A DNA stretch of 64,000 nt from Pseudoduganella albidiflava (GTDB lineage Bacteria; Pseudomonadota; Gammaproteobacteria; Burkholderiales; Burkholderiaceae_D), in NCBI RefSeq assembly GCF_004322755.1, contig NZ_CP036401.1, positions 6,262,001-6,326,000 of the forward strand, in the 5' to 3' direction. The notes under the pieces are model-generated. The model ran no database searches. It worked only from the letters and a program-made list of their open reading frames with translations, and had not been told where the DNA came from. The position numbers and the translations under genes were made by a program. Position 1 is the stretch's first letter; each line of letters opens with the position of its first letter. This document shows positions 9,870 through 17,475 of this stretch, piece by piece.

Positions 9870-10522
9870 ACGCGGAGATGGCGCGCGAGGCGGCCGCGAT
9901 GCGCTGGGAACTGTCCATCGTGTGCGCGACCGACCAGCCAGGCAGCTTCGGGACTCCCGCCGGGAATGACGCGGCCCGCGCGGCAGGCATCGTGCGCGAA
10001 CTCGCGGCGGACGGCTACGAGCACGCCGGCGAAGTCTCGCTGTGGCACGCGCTGCATCCGGGCGAGGACGCGATGTTCGTCGGCGCCTATTCCGGCGGCG
10101 TGCTGGTCTGCCATGCGGACCTGGCGGGGGCGCTCATCCATGGCAACGCCTGGTCGCGCGTGAACGGCAGCCTGCGCGGCGGTTTCCGGGAGACGCTGCT
10201 CGGGCTCTATCCCCGTGGCGAAGTGATGGCCATGGCGCTGCACTGCGTGGCGCAACTGTGGGGCTTCAGCACTTACCGGGAAAGCCGGCGCGTCCGCACC
10301 GTTGCCGGCTCGGGCGAGGACGGCCTGTTTGCCGACCACGGCGTGCCGCTGGCCGAGGAAATACCGGTGCTGGCGCATGTCACGCCCGCCTTGCTGGAAC
10401 GGCCGGCGGCCGGGGAAGCACTGGTGCTGGCGGCTTCCGCCCGGATGTTCGGCGACAGCATCGACCAGCTGGGCGGCACCGGCCCCACGCTGAGTCATTA
10501 CCGCCGGCGCCCGGCAGCCTGA
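9866..10522 (+). CDS. Unrecognised fds-operon protein
   Basis: A 218-residue protein that I do not recognise. It is coupled to fdsD by an ATGA overlap, so it is very probably part of the formate dehydrogenase operon. It has no signal peptide, no membrane segment and few cysteines. Features seen are a VGAYSGGVLVCHADLAGAL stretch near residue 75, RGGFRETLLGLYPRGEVMA near 115 and an acidic middle. It lacks any recognisable FdhD/FdsC motif, so it is not simply a renamed fdsC. Its last 25 bp overlap the convergent LysR gene. A role in cofactor insertion or regulation is only a guess from position. Confidence 0.75.
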   Translation: MNAEMAREAAAMRWELSIVCATDQPGSFGTPAGNDAARAAGIVRELAADGYEHAGEVSLWHALHPGEDAMFVGAYSGGVLVCHADLAGALIHGNAWSRVNGSLRGGFRETLLGLYPRGEVMAMALHCVAQLWGFSTYRESRRVRTVAGSGEDGLFADHGVPLAEEIPVLAHVTPALLERPAAGEALVLAASARMFGDSIDQLGGTGPTLSHYRRRPAA

Positions 10523-11415
10523 CGGGGAACGCCGCCCTGCTGGCCGGCCGCTTCCAGCAGCCAGTCCCTGAGCGCCACGGCGGCGGGACGCAGCGGCGCC
10601 TGCCGATGGTGCACGACGTAATAGCTCTTCGGCAGCGGCAGAGCATGTGCGAACGGCTCGCACAGCAGGCCGTCGCGCATTTCCACCTCGGTCAGGGCCG
10701 CGCTGCTCAGTACCGCTCCCTGGCCGTGCCGCGCCGCCTCGATGGCGAGGATGCCCTGGTCGAAGTGCTGGCTGGGGATCGCGTCGATCTCGCGTGCGCT
10801 CAGCGGCGAGAAGCGCAGCAGCCATTCCATCCAGTGCGGGTGGAACGTGGTGTGCAGCAGCGTTGCGCGCGCCAGGTCCGCGGGATTTTTCAGGCGCAGC
10901 TTTCGTGCATAGGCCGGCGTGCAGTACAGGTGAACTTCGTCGTGCCACAGCAGGTCCGCGTGCAGGGCCGGATCGTTGCCGTCGAAATGGCGGATCGCCA
11001 GGTCGATCCGGTCGCGCCCCAGGTCGACCAGCGCGGTGGTGGCGGAAAGATGCAGCGAGATGCCGGGATGCCGCGCCAGGAATGCCGCCATGCGCGGCGC
11101 GAACCACTTGGCCCCCAGGGTCGGCGGCATCGACAGCCACACCTCGTTGCTCTGCTGCAGGCGCAACTGGTCGCTGACATGCTGGATGCGCGCCAGCGCC
11201 GGTGCGACGGCACTCCAGTAGTTGATGGCCTCGGCGGTCGGCTGCACCTGCCGCGTCGACCGGACGAACAGCGGCACGCCGAGCCATTGCTCCAGCTTCT
11301 GGATCTGCTGCCCCACGGCGCCGGGCGTCACGTGCAGCTCCTCCGCTGCCAGCGCGAAGCTGTTGTGCTTCATCGCCGCATCGAATGCCAGCAGGGCTTT
11401 CACCGGAACCGTCAT
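10498..11415 (-). CDS. LysR-family regulator (GcvA-like), divergent from an MFS gene
   Basis: A full-length 305-residue LysR protein. The N-terminal HTH reads FDAAMKHNSFALAAEELHVT followed by PGAVGQQIQKLEQWLGVPLF, and the effector domain begins near residue 90 (LSMPPTLGAKWFAPRMAAF), the pattern of GcvA/AmpR-like members. It is transcribed away from the MFS transporter, which is probably its target. The 3' end overlaps the convergent fds-operon gene by 25 bp. Confidence 0.9.
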   Translation of the reverse strand: MTVPVKALLAFDAAMKHNSFALAAEELHVTPGAVGQQIQKLEQWLGVPLFVRSTRQVQPTAEAINYWSAVAPALARIQHVSDQLRLQQSNEVWLSMPPTLGAKWFAPRMAAFLARHPGISLHLSATTALVDLGRDRIDLAIRHFDGNDPALHADLLWHDEVHLYCTPAYARKLRLKNPADLARATLLHTTFHPHWMEWLLRFSPLSAREIDAIPSQHFDQGILAIEAARHGQGAVLSSAALTEVEMRDGLLCEPFAHALPLPKSYYVVHHRQAPLRPAAVALRDWLLEAAGQQGGVPRQAAGRRR

Positions 11416-11420
11416 GGTAG

Positions 11421-11447
11421 AGATTTTCTATAGTAAGGCGGAAATCT
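11421..11447. promoter_or_regulatory. Candidate LysR binding site between the LysR and MFS genes
   Basis: An imperfect inverted repeat AGATTTTC (11421-11428) and GGAAATCT (11440-11447), with 11 bp between arms, lies 6 bp upstream of the LysR start in the divergent region. The spacing fits a LysR-type palindrome. No test of binding is possible here. Confidence 0.4.
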
Positions 11448-11510
11448 TATCATTTGTCCCGGCCTTGCCCGCTGTCGATAATGGGTGCTCCCTTCGACTC
11501 TGGAAATCCC

Positions 11511-12758
11511 ATGCTTACCTCGCTCCGGACAACTTCCCCGCCTGCCGCCCGCGGCGCCACTGGCCATTGGACATTCGTGCTGGTGGCGGCCGCGATCCTG
11601 ATGGTGACGATGGGTACGCGCGGCTCGATGGGGCTGTTTCTTTCGCCGCTGAACACGCATACGGGACTGGGCATCGCCACGATCAGCTTCGCGATGGCGA
11701 TCGCCCAGCTGGTATGGGGCGTGGTCCAGCCGGTGTTCGGCGCCGCCGCCGACCGCTGGGGTCCGGGCCGCGTCATCGTGCTGGGCGCCGTGATGCTGGC
11801 CGCCGGCTCCGCGCTGACCACGCAGGTGACGAGCGAGTGGGGCCTGATCTTCGCGATCGGCATCCTCAGCGCCGCCGGCGCGGGCGCCGGCAGCTTCTCG
11901 ATCCTGATCGGCGCCACGGCCAAGCACATTCCGGCCGAGCGCCGTTCGTTCGCCGGCGGCGTGATCAACGCGGGCGGCAGCATGGGCCAGTTCGTGTTCG
12001 CGCCGCTGAACCAGGCCGTGATGTCGGCGTTCGGCTGGATGCACGCGATGTGGATGATGGCGGCGATCGCCCTGACCACCGCGCCGATGGCATGGTGGCT
12101 GCGCGGCCAGCCCCGGCCACCGGCCAGCGCCGCGGCGGAATCGGCCGGCATCACGCTGCGCCAGCAACTGAAGATCGCGCTGCGCGACCGGAGCTATTGG
12201 TGCCTGCATGCCGGCTTTTTCACCTGCGGCTTCCATATCGCCTTTCTCGTCACGCACATGCCGGGTGAAGTCAGCCTGTGCGGGCTGGACGCGAACGTGG
12301 CATCGGCATCGCTGGCCATCATCGGCCTGGCCAACGTGGCCGGCAGCCTGGCCGCTGGTGCGCTGGGCAACCGGGTGCGGATGAAGACGATCCTGTCGTG
12401 GATGTACGCGTCGCGCGCCATCGCCGTTCTGCTGTACCTCGCCGCGCCGAAAGTGCCGCTGACGTTCTACGTGTTCGCCGCGGTGCTGGGCGCGACGTGG
12501 CTGGCCACCGTGCCGCCGACCGCCGGGCTGACCGCGAAACTGTTCGGCACCCGCTACCTCGCCACGCTGTTCGGGCTTACGCTGTTCAGCCACCAGGTGG
12601 GCGGCTTCTTCGGCGCCTGGCTGGGCGGCGTGGCGGTGACGGTGACGGGCGACTACAGCTGGATGTGGTGGGCCGATGCCGCACTGGCCCTGGCGGCGGC
12701 GCTGGTGAACCTGCCGATCAGGGAAGAGCGGCCGGCACCCCGGGTGGCGACGGCCTGA
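11511..12758 (+). CDS. Major facilitator superfamily transporter
   Basis: A 415-residue, 12-helix secondary transporter. The first helices read TFVLVAAAILMVTMGTRGSM and the A-motif-like loop is GAAADRWGPGRVIVLG after the second. The pattern resembles YcxA/monocarboxylate-like MFS proteins, so a small organic acid is a reasonable substrate class, but the substrate is unknown. I start at the ATG at 11511. The frame is open further upstream (ATG at 11481, TTG at 11454), but those extensions add a non-membrane stretch unlike the family. It is divergent from the LysR gene. Confidence 0.87.
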   Translation: MLTSLRTTSPPAARGATGHWTFVLVAAAILMVTMGTRGSMGLFLSPLNTHTGLGIATISFAMAIAQLVWGVVQPVFGAAADRWGPGRVIVLGAVMLAAGSALTTQVTSEWGLIFAIGILSAAGAGAGSFSILIGATAKHIPAERRSFAGGVINAGGSMGQFVFAPLNQAVMSAFGWMHAMWMMAAIALTTAPMAWWLRGQPRPPASAAAESAGITLRQQLKIALRDRSYWCLHAGFFTCGFHIAFLVTHMPGEVSLCGLDANVASASLAIIGLANVAGSLAAGALGNRVRMKTILSWMYASRAIAVLLYLAAPKVPLTFYVFAAVLGATWLATVPPTAGLTAKLFGTRYLATLFGLTLFSHQVGGFFGAWLGGVAVTVTGDYSWMWWADAALALAAALVNLPIREERPAPRVATA

Positions 12759-12884
12759 GGGGCTCCGCGGATACCGGAAAAAATATTTTCGATACGCTGC
12801 ATCCAATCGGTCCTCCCGCGAGTAGTACATGCACAACATTGCCATCCCGGCAGCTGTTGAGCTTACAACTACCGAGGACCGATC

Positions 12885-14537
12885 ATGAACCGACCACAGT
12901 TTTCCACCCTTGCCCTGGCCATTTCGCTCGCGTTCGGCATCGCCGCCTGCGGTGGCGGCGGCAACCACAACGACACCGGAACGCCGATGCCCACCCCCAC
13001 GCCGGGCGTGCCGGTGGTGCCGGGCGACGTGTTTGCCTTGACCGCCAGCAACAAGCTGATTTCCTTCAACCGCGACATGCCGGGCACGGTACGCACCACC
13101 GCCATGATCTCCGGGCTGCAGGCCGGCGAAAACCTGCTCGGCATCGACTTCCGCCCGGCGGACGGCAAGCTGTATGGCGTGGGTTCGACGGGCCGCCTGT
13201 ACACCATCGATACCGCGAGCGGGGCCGCCACGCTGAAAGCCACATTGATGGCCGATGCGGCCGACACCACCGCACCGTTCACGGCACTGGACGGCACCGA
13301 CTTCGGCGTGGACTTCAATCCGGTCGCCGACCGGCTGCGCGTGGTCGGCAACATGGGGCAAAGCCTGCGCATCAATGTCGACACGGGCGCCACTACCACC
13401 GACGGCAACATCAACGGCGGCGCCGCCACGACGCAGGTCACCGCATCGGCGTACACGAATTCGTTCGCCGGCACCGGCACCACCACGCTGTACGCGCTCG
13501 ATACCGTGACCGACATGCTGTACATCCAGAACCCGCCGAACAACGGCACGCTGGCCACGCCCGTCGCGCTGGGCATCGACGCCTCGGCGGCCAACGGCTT
13601 CGACATCGATGCGCGCACCAACATGGGCTACATGGTGGCGACCGTGGCCGGCGCGCGCAACCTGTACAGCATCAACCTGGCGGCAACCTCGACCCCTGCC
13701 ACGCTGGTGGCCGCGGTGGGCGGCTCGGAAGACATCCGCGGCATCGCGCTGAAACCGGCCCAGGCACCCGTCATCCATGGGCTGACGGACGACAACCGCC
13801 TGGTCGCCTTCAAGGTGGCCACGCCGAACACGATCGACACCACGGTCGCCGTATCGGGCCTGAATGGCGGCGAAACGCTGCTGGGCATCGATATCCGGCC
13901 AAAGGACGGCATGCTGTACGGGATCACGTCGGCCGCGCGCATCGTGACGATCGATCCGGCGACCGGCGTCGCCACCGTGAAAGCCACGCTGATGGCCGAC
14001 ACCGCCGATACCACCGCGCCCTACGCCGCGATCGCCGGCACCGCGTTCGCGGTGGACTTCAACCCGGTGGCGGACCGCCTGCGCGTGATCGGCAACATGG
14101 GCCAGAGCCTGCGCATCAATGTCGATACGGGCGCGACGACCACCGACGGCGCCATCAATCGCGCGAGCGGCGCGGCCATGGTCACGGCCGCCGCCTATAA
14201 CAACAGCATCGCCGGCGCGACGGCAACCATCCTGTTCGACCTGGACACGGCTACCGACGTGCTGGCGATGCAGACACCGCCGAACGACGGCACGCTGGTG
14301 GACGTGGGCCGGCTGGGCGTGGATGCCGCCGGCGACGTGGGCATGGATATCGCCGGTGGTGCGAACGGCCTGGCACTGGCGGCGCTGCGCAGCTCGGCCA
14401 CGGGGCCCAGCACCCTGTACCGGATCGACCTGATGTCCGGCGTAGCGACGCCCGTCAACGGTGCAGCGACACCGGCGGCATCCGTGATCGGCACTGGCGT
14501 GCCGGGCTTGCGCGACATCGCCATCGCGATCAAGTAA
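12885..14537 (+). CDS. DUF4394 lipoprotein with two repeat domains
   Basis: A 550-residue predicted lipoprotein. A signal peptide ends in the lipobox IAAC at about residues 19-22, followed by a glycine and proline/threonine-rich linker. Two copies of a DUF4394 beta-propeller-like domain follow. Each holds blocks such as LLGIDFRPADGKLYGV, VDFNPVADRLRV and GNMGQSLRINVDTGATTTDG (repeat 1 about 45-290, repeat 2 about 300-545). A GAGGA sits 7 nt before the ATG. The ECF sigma/anti-sigma pair lies just downstream on the other strand. A TGCATCC...CGAGTAG string at about 12802-12827 could be a sigma-ECF promoter, weakly supported. The function of DUF4394 is unknown. Confidence 0.88.
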   Translation: MNRPQFSTLALAISLAFGIAACGGGGNHNDTGTPMPTPTPGVPVVPGDVFALTASNKLISFNRDMPGTVRTTAMISGLQAGENLLGIDFRPADGKLYGVGSTGRLYTIDTASGAATLKATLMADAADTTAPFTALDGTDFGVDFNPVADRLRVVGNMGQSLRINVDTGATTTDGNINGGAATTQVTASAYTNSFAGTGTTTLYALDTVTDMLYIQNPPNNGTLATPVALGIDASAANGFDIDARTNMGYMVATVAGARNLYSINLAATSTPATLVAAVGGSEDIRGIALKPAQAPVIHGLTDDNRLVAFKVATPNTIDTTVAVSGLNGGETLLGIDIRPKDGMLYGITSAARIVTIDPATGVATVKATLMADTADTTAPYAAIAGTAFAVDFNPVADRLRVIGNMGQSLRINVDTGATTTDGAINRASGAAMVTAAAYNNSIAGATATILFDLDTATDVLAMQTPPNDGTLVDVGRLGVDAAGDVGMDIAGGANGLALAALRSSATGPSTLYRIDLMSGVATPVNGAATPAASVIGTGVPGLRDIAIAIK

Positions 14538-14553
14538 GGAGGCAGGGCCGCGC

Positions 14554-15285
14554 CTACATGACCTTCACGGCGCGGCCGATGTAGAGGATCGGTCCCGTCG
14601 GGCGGCCGATCGGCGAGCCCTGCTCCGGTTCCAGCGTGATCTCGAACAGCTGGTTCGGCTGCAGCGGCGGCAGTTTATCCAGCCGCACGTCGACCGCCCG
14701 GCCCGGCGTGACGAGGCCCAGCGACACCGGGCCACTCCAGCCATCGGCCTTGGTCCACAATTGCAGCGCGCGCTGCGCCGGCACGGCGGTCTTCACCAGC
14801 GGTTCGAGGCGGATCGAATTCGGCCCGGTAGCGCGGATCACCCAGCCCGGCGCCGCGTTCTGCGGCGTGGCCAGCACCACCATGTAGTTCGGCGCTTCCG
14901 GCGCCTGCATGCGCACGCCCACCACCACCGCCATGATCGCCGCGGCCGCGAAGCCGCCGGCGGCCAGGCCGCGCCACAGATCGAGCTTGTTCCACCAGCC
15001 GGTTCCGGGCGCCTTGCCGCGCACAGGCGCGGTTGCCGGTGCCGCCGGTGCCGCCGCCGTCGACGCTTCGATACTGCGCTCGATGCGCGCCCACAGCGCG
15101 GCCGATGGCTCGACCGGCTCGGCCAGTTCCGTCAGCGGCAGCAGCCTTTGCTCCCAGTACTGCACGGCGCTGCGCAGCGCGGCATCGTCCGGCAAGGCCT
15201 GCTCGACTTCGCGGCGCCGTTCGGCGGACAAGGTGCCGAGCACGTATTCGCCGGCGACTTCGTGGGGATCGCGGATCGGTCTCAT
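14554..15285 (-). CDS. Anti-sigma factor, RskA family
   Basis: A 243-residue membrane anti-sigma factor. The N-terminal RDPHEVAGEYVLGTLSAERR motif is the anti-sigma domain that holds the cognate ECF sigma. One transmembrane helix lies near residues 100-120 (GLAAGGFAAAAIMAVVVGV), followed by a C-terminal RskA domain (NYMVVLATPQNAAPGW, LQLWTKADG) predicted in the periplasm. The start at 15285 overlaps the sigma stop (ATGA), so the two are translationally coupled. The signal sensed is unknown. Confidence 0.9.
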   Translation of the reverse strand: MRPIRDPHEVAGEYVLGTLSAERRREVEQALPDDAALRSAVQYWEQRLLPLTELAEPVEPSAALWARIERSIEASTAAAPAAPATAPVRGKAPGTGWWNKLDLWRGLAAGGFAAAAIMAVVVGVRMQAPEAPNYMVVLATPQNAAPGWVIRATGPNSIRLEPLVKTAVPAQRALQLWTKADGWSGPVSLGLVTPGRAVDVRLDKLPPLQPNQLFEITLEPEQGSPIGRPTGPILYIGRAVKVM

Positions 15286-15839
15286 ACCATGCACTCCCGC
15301 AGCGCGGTGAGGCCGCGCTTGATCCATGCCTTGACGGTACCCAGCGGCGACTTCAGGCGTTCGGCGATTTCACTGTGCGAGCAGCCGTCCACGTACGCAT
15401 ACAAGATGCTGTTGCGCTTGGCCGCGTCGAGCTGTGTCAGGCAGTGTTCCAGGCGGCCGAGGTCTTGCCGCAATTCGAAGGCATCGGCGATGTGCGCCGT
15501 GGCGTCGCTGTCGATGGTGTCCAGCGCTTCCTCGTCGTCGACCAGCACTTCGCGCGCCCCGCTGCGGATCGCATCCAGTGCCTGGTACCGCACGATGCTG
15601 TAGATCCAGCCGCGGCCCGCGCCACGCGCCGCATCGAAGGTTCCGGCTTTCGTCCAGATGCTGACGAAGGCGTCGTGCAGCACATCCTCCGCTGCCTGGC
15701 GCTCGCGCACGATGCGCAGCGCCACGCCCAGCAGGCGCGGTGCCTCCTGGTCGTACAGCTTGCGCAGCGACTGGCGGTCGCCGCGCGCGCAGCCGCGCAA
15801 GGCGGCTTCGTAGTCGAACTGGTCGGGGGCGATGGGCAC
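15282..15839 (-). CDS. ECF-type RNA polymerase sigma factor
   Basis: A 185-residue sigma-70 family protein with only regions 2 and 4. Region 2 contains LYDQEAPRLLGVALRIV, AEDVLHDAFVSIWTKA and GWIYSIVRYQALDAIR. Region 4 contains LDAAKRNSILYAYVDG and the HTH CSHSEIAERLKSPLGTVKAW. I use the GTG at 15839, since no ATG is available near the conserved N-terminus and the length then fits the family. No clear Shine-Dalgarno precedes it. A TATAAT-like string lies about 50 bp upstream on the minus strand. It is paired with the RskA anti-sigma gene, and the DUF4394 lipoprotein is a plausible target by proximity. Confidence 0.9.
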   Translation of the reverse strand: MPIAPDQFDYEAALRGCARGDRQSLRKLYDQEAPRLLGVALRIVRERQAAEDVLHDAFVSIWTKAGTFDAARGAGRGWIYSIVRYQALDAIRSGAREVLVDDEEALDTIDSDATAHIADAFELRQDLGRLEHCLTQLDAAKRNSILYAYVDGCSHSEIAERLKSPLGTVKAWIKRGLTALRECMV

Positions 15840-16009
15840 GGGGTTTCGTCGTCGGGTAGTGGGCGGAAACCAAGCCCGGTGTGGGCGATTATATAGATGG
15901 ATGAGGCAGATGGGCGCGCGCGTCTTGCAATCGGCCAATGCGGCGTCCGCGCAGCACGTGAAGGATGAATCGGTGAGCCAGGCAGCCATGCCGCCCTGGC
16001 CGGCTCGCA

Positions 16010-16501
16010 TCATTCCCGGCTGGCCCGGGCGACCAGCAGATCGGCAATTGCGAGCAACTCGCGGTCCGTGGGGTCGCCCAGGAACGCTTTCACCAGCACG
16101 TGATTGCGGGGCTGCCTGCAAATCTTTTCCGGCGAATCGTCCACGATCGTGATGCGCTCCACGTCGTAGCCCTGGCTTCGTACCTTGCGCAAGTCCTTGA
16201 TGTACACATAGCCCTGCGTGCGGAGGTCGACGCGCTGGATGCAGCGTTCGGCGTTCCACGCGAATTTCAGTGGGAAGGTACCGAACACTTCGCTGGCGAT
16301 CCGCTCCACGTACAGCGGCGAGCCGGACGACCAGACCGCCAGGTCGTAGAGCGGTTCGACCCGCTGCAGCAGCGTGGAGAGAAAAGGCCGCTTGTGGACG
16401 CGATAGCCCGCGAACAGGAAGTCCGCGGGCCATTCCAGGTTCGCCGTGGTGGCGTGTACCAGGGTCTCATCCAGGTCGAATATGAGGAGCGGGCGGGCCA
16501 T
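16010..16501 (-). CDS. HAD-superfamily phosphatase, FCP1/NLI-interacting-factor type
   Basis: A 163-residue predicted phosphatase. The catalytic motif is IFDLDETLVHA near the N-terminus (DxDx(T/V)), motif II is in LAVWSSGSPLYVERI and motif III in ITIVDDSPEKI. The arrangement matches the FCP1/SCP C-terminal-domain phosphatase fold (NIF domain), better known from eukaryotes and scattered in bacteria. No signal peptide is present, so it is cytosolic. It ends 170 bp from the sigma-factor start and begins 15 bp downstream of the enoyl-CoA hydratase stop, so the two may be co-transcribed. The substrate is unknown. Confidence 0.82.
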   Translation of the reverse strand: MARPLLIFDLDETLVHATTANLEWPADFLFAGYRVHKRPFLSTLLQRVEPLYDLAVWSSGSPLYVERIASEVFGTFPLKFAWNAERCIQRVDLRTQGYVYIKDLRKVRSQGYDVERITIVDDSPEKICRQPRNHVLVKAFLGDPTDRELLAIADLLVARASRE

Positions 16502-16516
16502 CGGCCCAGTGTAGCA

Positions 16517-17293
16517 TCAGCTGAACTTCGTGAAGTCCGGCTTCCGCTTCTCGAAGAAGGCGGTAAACGCTTCCTTCGCCTCGGCGCCTTGCAGCATCTC
16601 GAAGAACAGCTTGCTCTCCTCGGCGATGATGGCTTCCAGCTGCGCCTTGCGCGAAGAAGTCATCAGCCGCTTGGTGGTGCGGATCGACGCGGCGGGCAGC
16701 GCGACCAGTTTCGCGGCCTGTGCGCGGGCATGGTCCAGCACCTCGGCGGCGGGCAGCACCTTCGAGACGATGCCCATGTCGTAGGCTTCCTGCGCGGTGA
16801 ACGGCTCGCCCAGCATCAGCTTCTCGGCGGCGCGCGCGTGGCCGCCGGCCAGCGGCATCAGCAGCGAGGAACCGAATTCCGGGCACAGCCCCAGCTGCGT
16901 GAACGGCACCGAGAATTTCGTGCCGTCGGCCGCGTAGACCAGGTCGCAGTGCATCAGCAGGGTGGTGCCGATGCCGATGGCCAGGCCGCTGACGGCGGCG
17001 ACCACCGGCTTGGCCGATCCGGACAGCGCGCGCATGAACTGGAACACGGGGCGGTCGCCGAAAGCGCCGGTGTAGGTAGCCGCCGTCTTCATGAAATCTT
17101 CCAGGTCGTTCCCGGCCGTGAAGGCTTCCGGCTTGCCGGCCAGGAGGATGGCGCGCACGTCGGTGTCGTCCTGGGCGGCGTTGATCGCATCGGCCAGCGA
17201 CTGGTACATCGCCGAGGTGATCGCGTTCTTGCGTTCGATGCGGTTGAATTCCAGCGTGAGGATGCCGTTGGCCTTGCTGACTTCGATCGTCAT
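16517..17293 (-). CDS. Enoyl-CoA hydratase/isomerase family protein
   Basis: A 258-residue crotonase-fold enzyme, likely hydrating trans-2-enoyl-CoA esters in beta-oxidation. The oxyanion-hole segments are ILLAGKPEAFTAGNDLEDF (about 50-68) and KPVVAAVSGLAIGIGTTLLM (about 95-114). The following FSVPFTQLGLCPEFGSSLLM replaces one of the usual catalytic glutamates, so isomerase or other crotonase chemistry is also possible. It lies downstream of the fadE-fadN-fadA-like operon but is separated from it by a hairpin. Confidence 0.88.
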   Translation of the reverse strand: MTIEVSKANGILTLEFNRIERKNAITSAMYQSLADAINAAQDDTDVRAILLAGKPEAFTAGNDLEDFMKTAATYTGAFGDRPVFQFMRALSGSAKPVVAAVSGLAIGIGTTLLMHCDLVYAADGTKFSVPFTQLGLCPEFGSSLLMPLAGGHARAAEKLMLGEPFTAQEAYDMGIVSKVLPAAEVLDHARAQAAKLVALPAASIRTTKRLMTSSRKAQLEAIIAEESKLFFEMLQGAEAKEAFTAFFEKRKPDFTKFS

Positions 17294-17317
17294 GTCTCTT
17301 CCTTCTTCCAGATGAAT

Positions 17318-17355
17318 AAAGGGCGCCGGGAATCATATCCACGGCGCCCTTTTGT
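17318..17355 (-). terminator. Hairpin terminator after the beta-oxidation operon
   Basis: A perfect 11-bp stem, AAAGGGCGCCG (17318-17328) with CGGCGCCCTTT (17342-17352), has T-rich flanks on both strands. It lies between the thiolase stop and the enoyl-CoA hydratase start, so it should end most operon transcripts before the hydratase. Confidence 0.75.
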
Positions 17356-17400
17356 TGCTAGCGGGCCACCGGCTTCATACCAAACCCCACTGCGAAACCT

Positions 17401-17427
17401 GGGGTCAGACCCGATGGGTCTGACCCC
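17401..17427. repeat. 27-bp palindrome, GGGGTCAGACCC family
   Basis: GGGGTCAGACCC-GAT-GGGTCTGACCCC, a perfect 12-bp inverted repeat, 48 bp downstream of the thiolase stop. The same core occurs at 934-960, 27654-27680 and 44278-44304. Confidence 0.85.
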
Positions 17428-17475
17428 GGCTGTTGTCGTTGGGGTAAGGATGCACCGGCGGCGCCTTGTTTGTTT

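Noticed and set aside
15840..16009. N-terminal extension of the sigma factor (frame open to 16433)
   Set aside because: The extension has no sigma-factor similarity and overlaps the HAD phosphatase gene in another frame; the GTG at 15839 gives normal family length.
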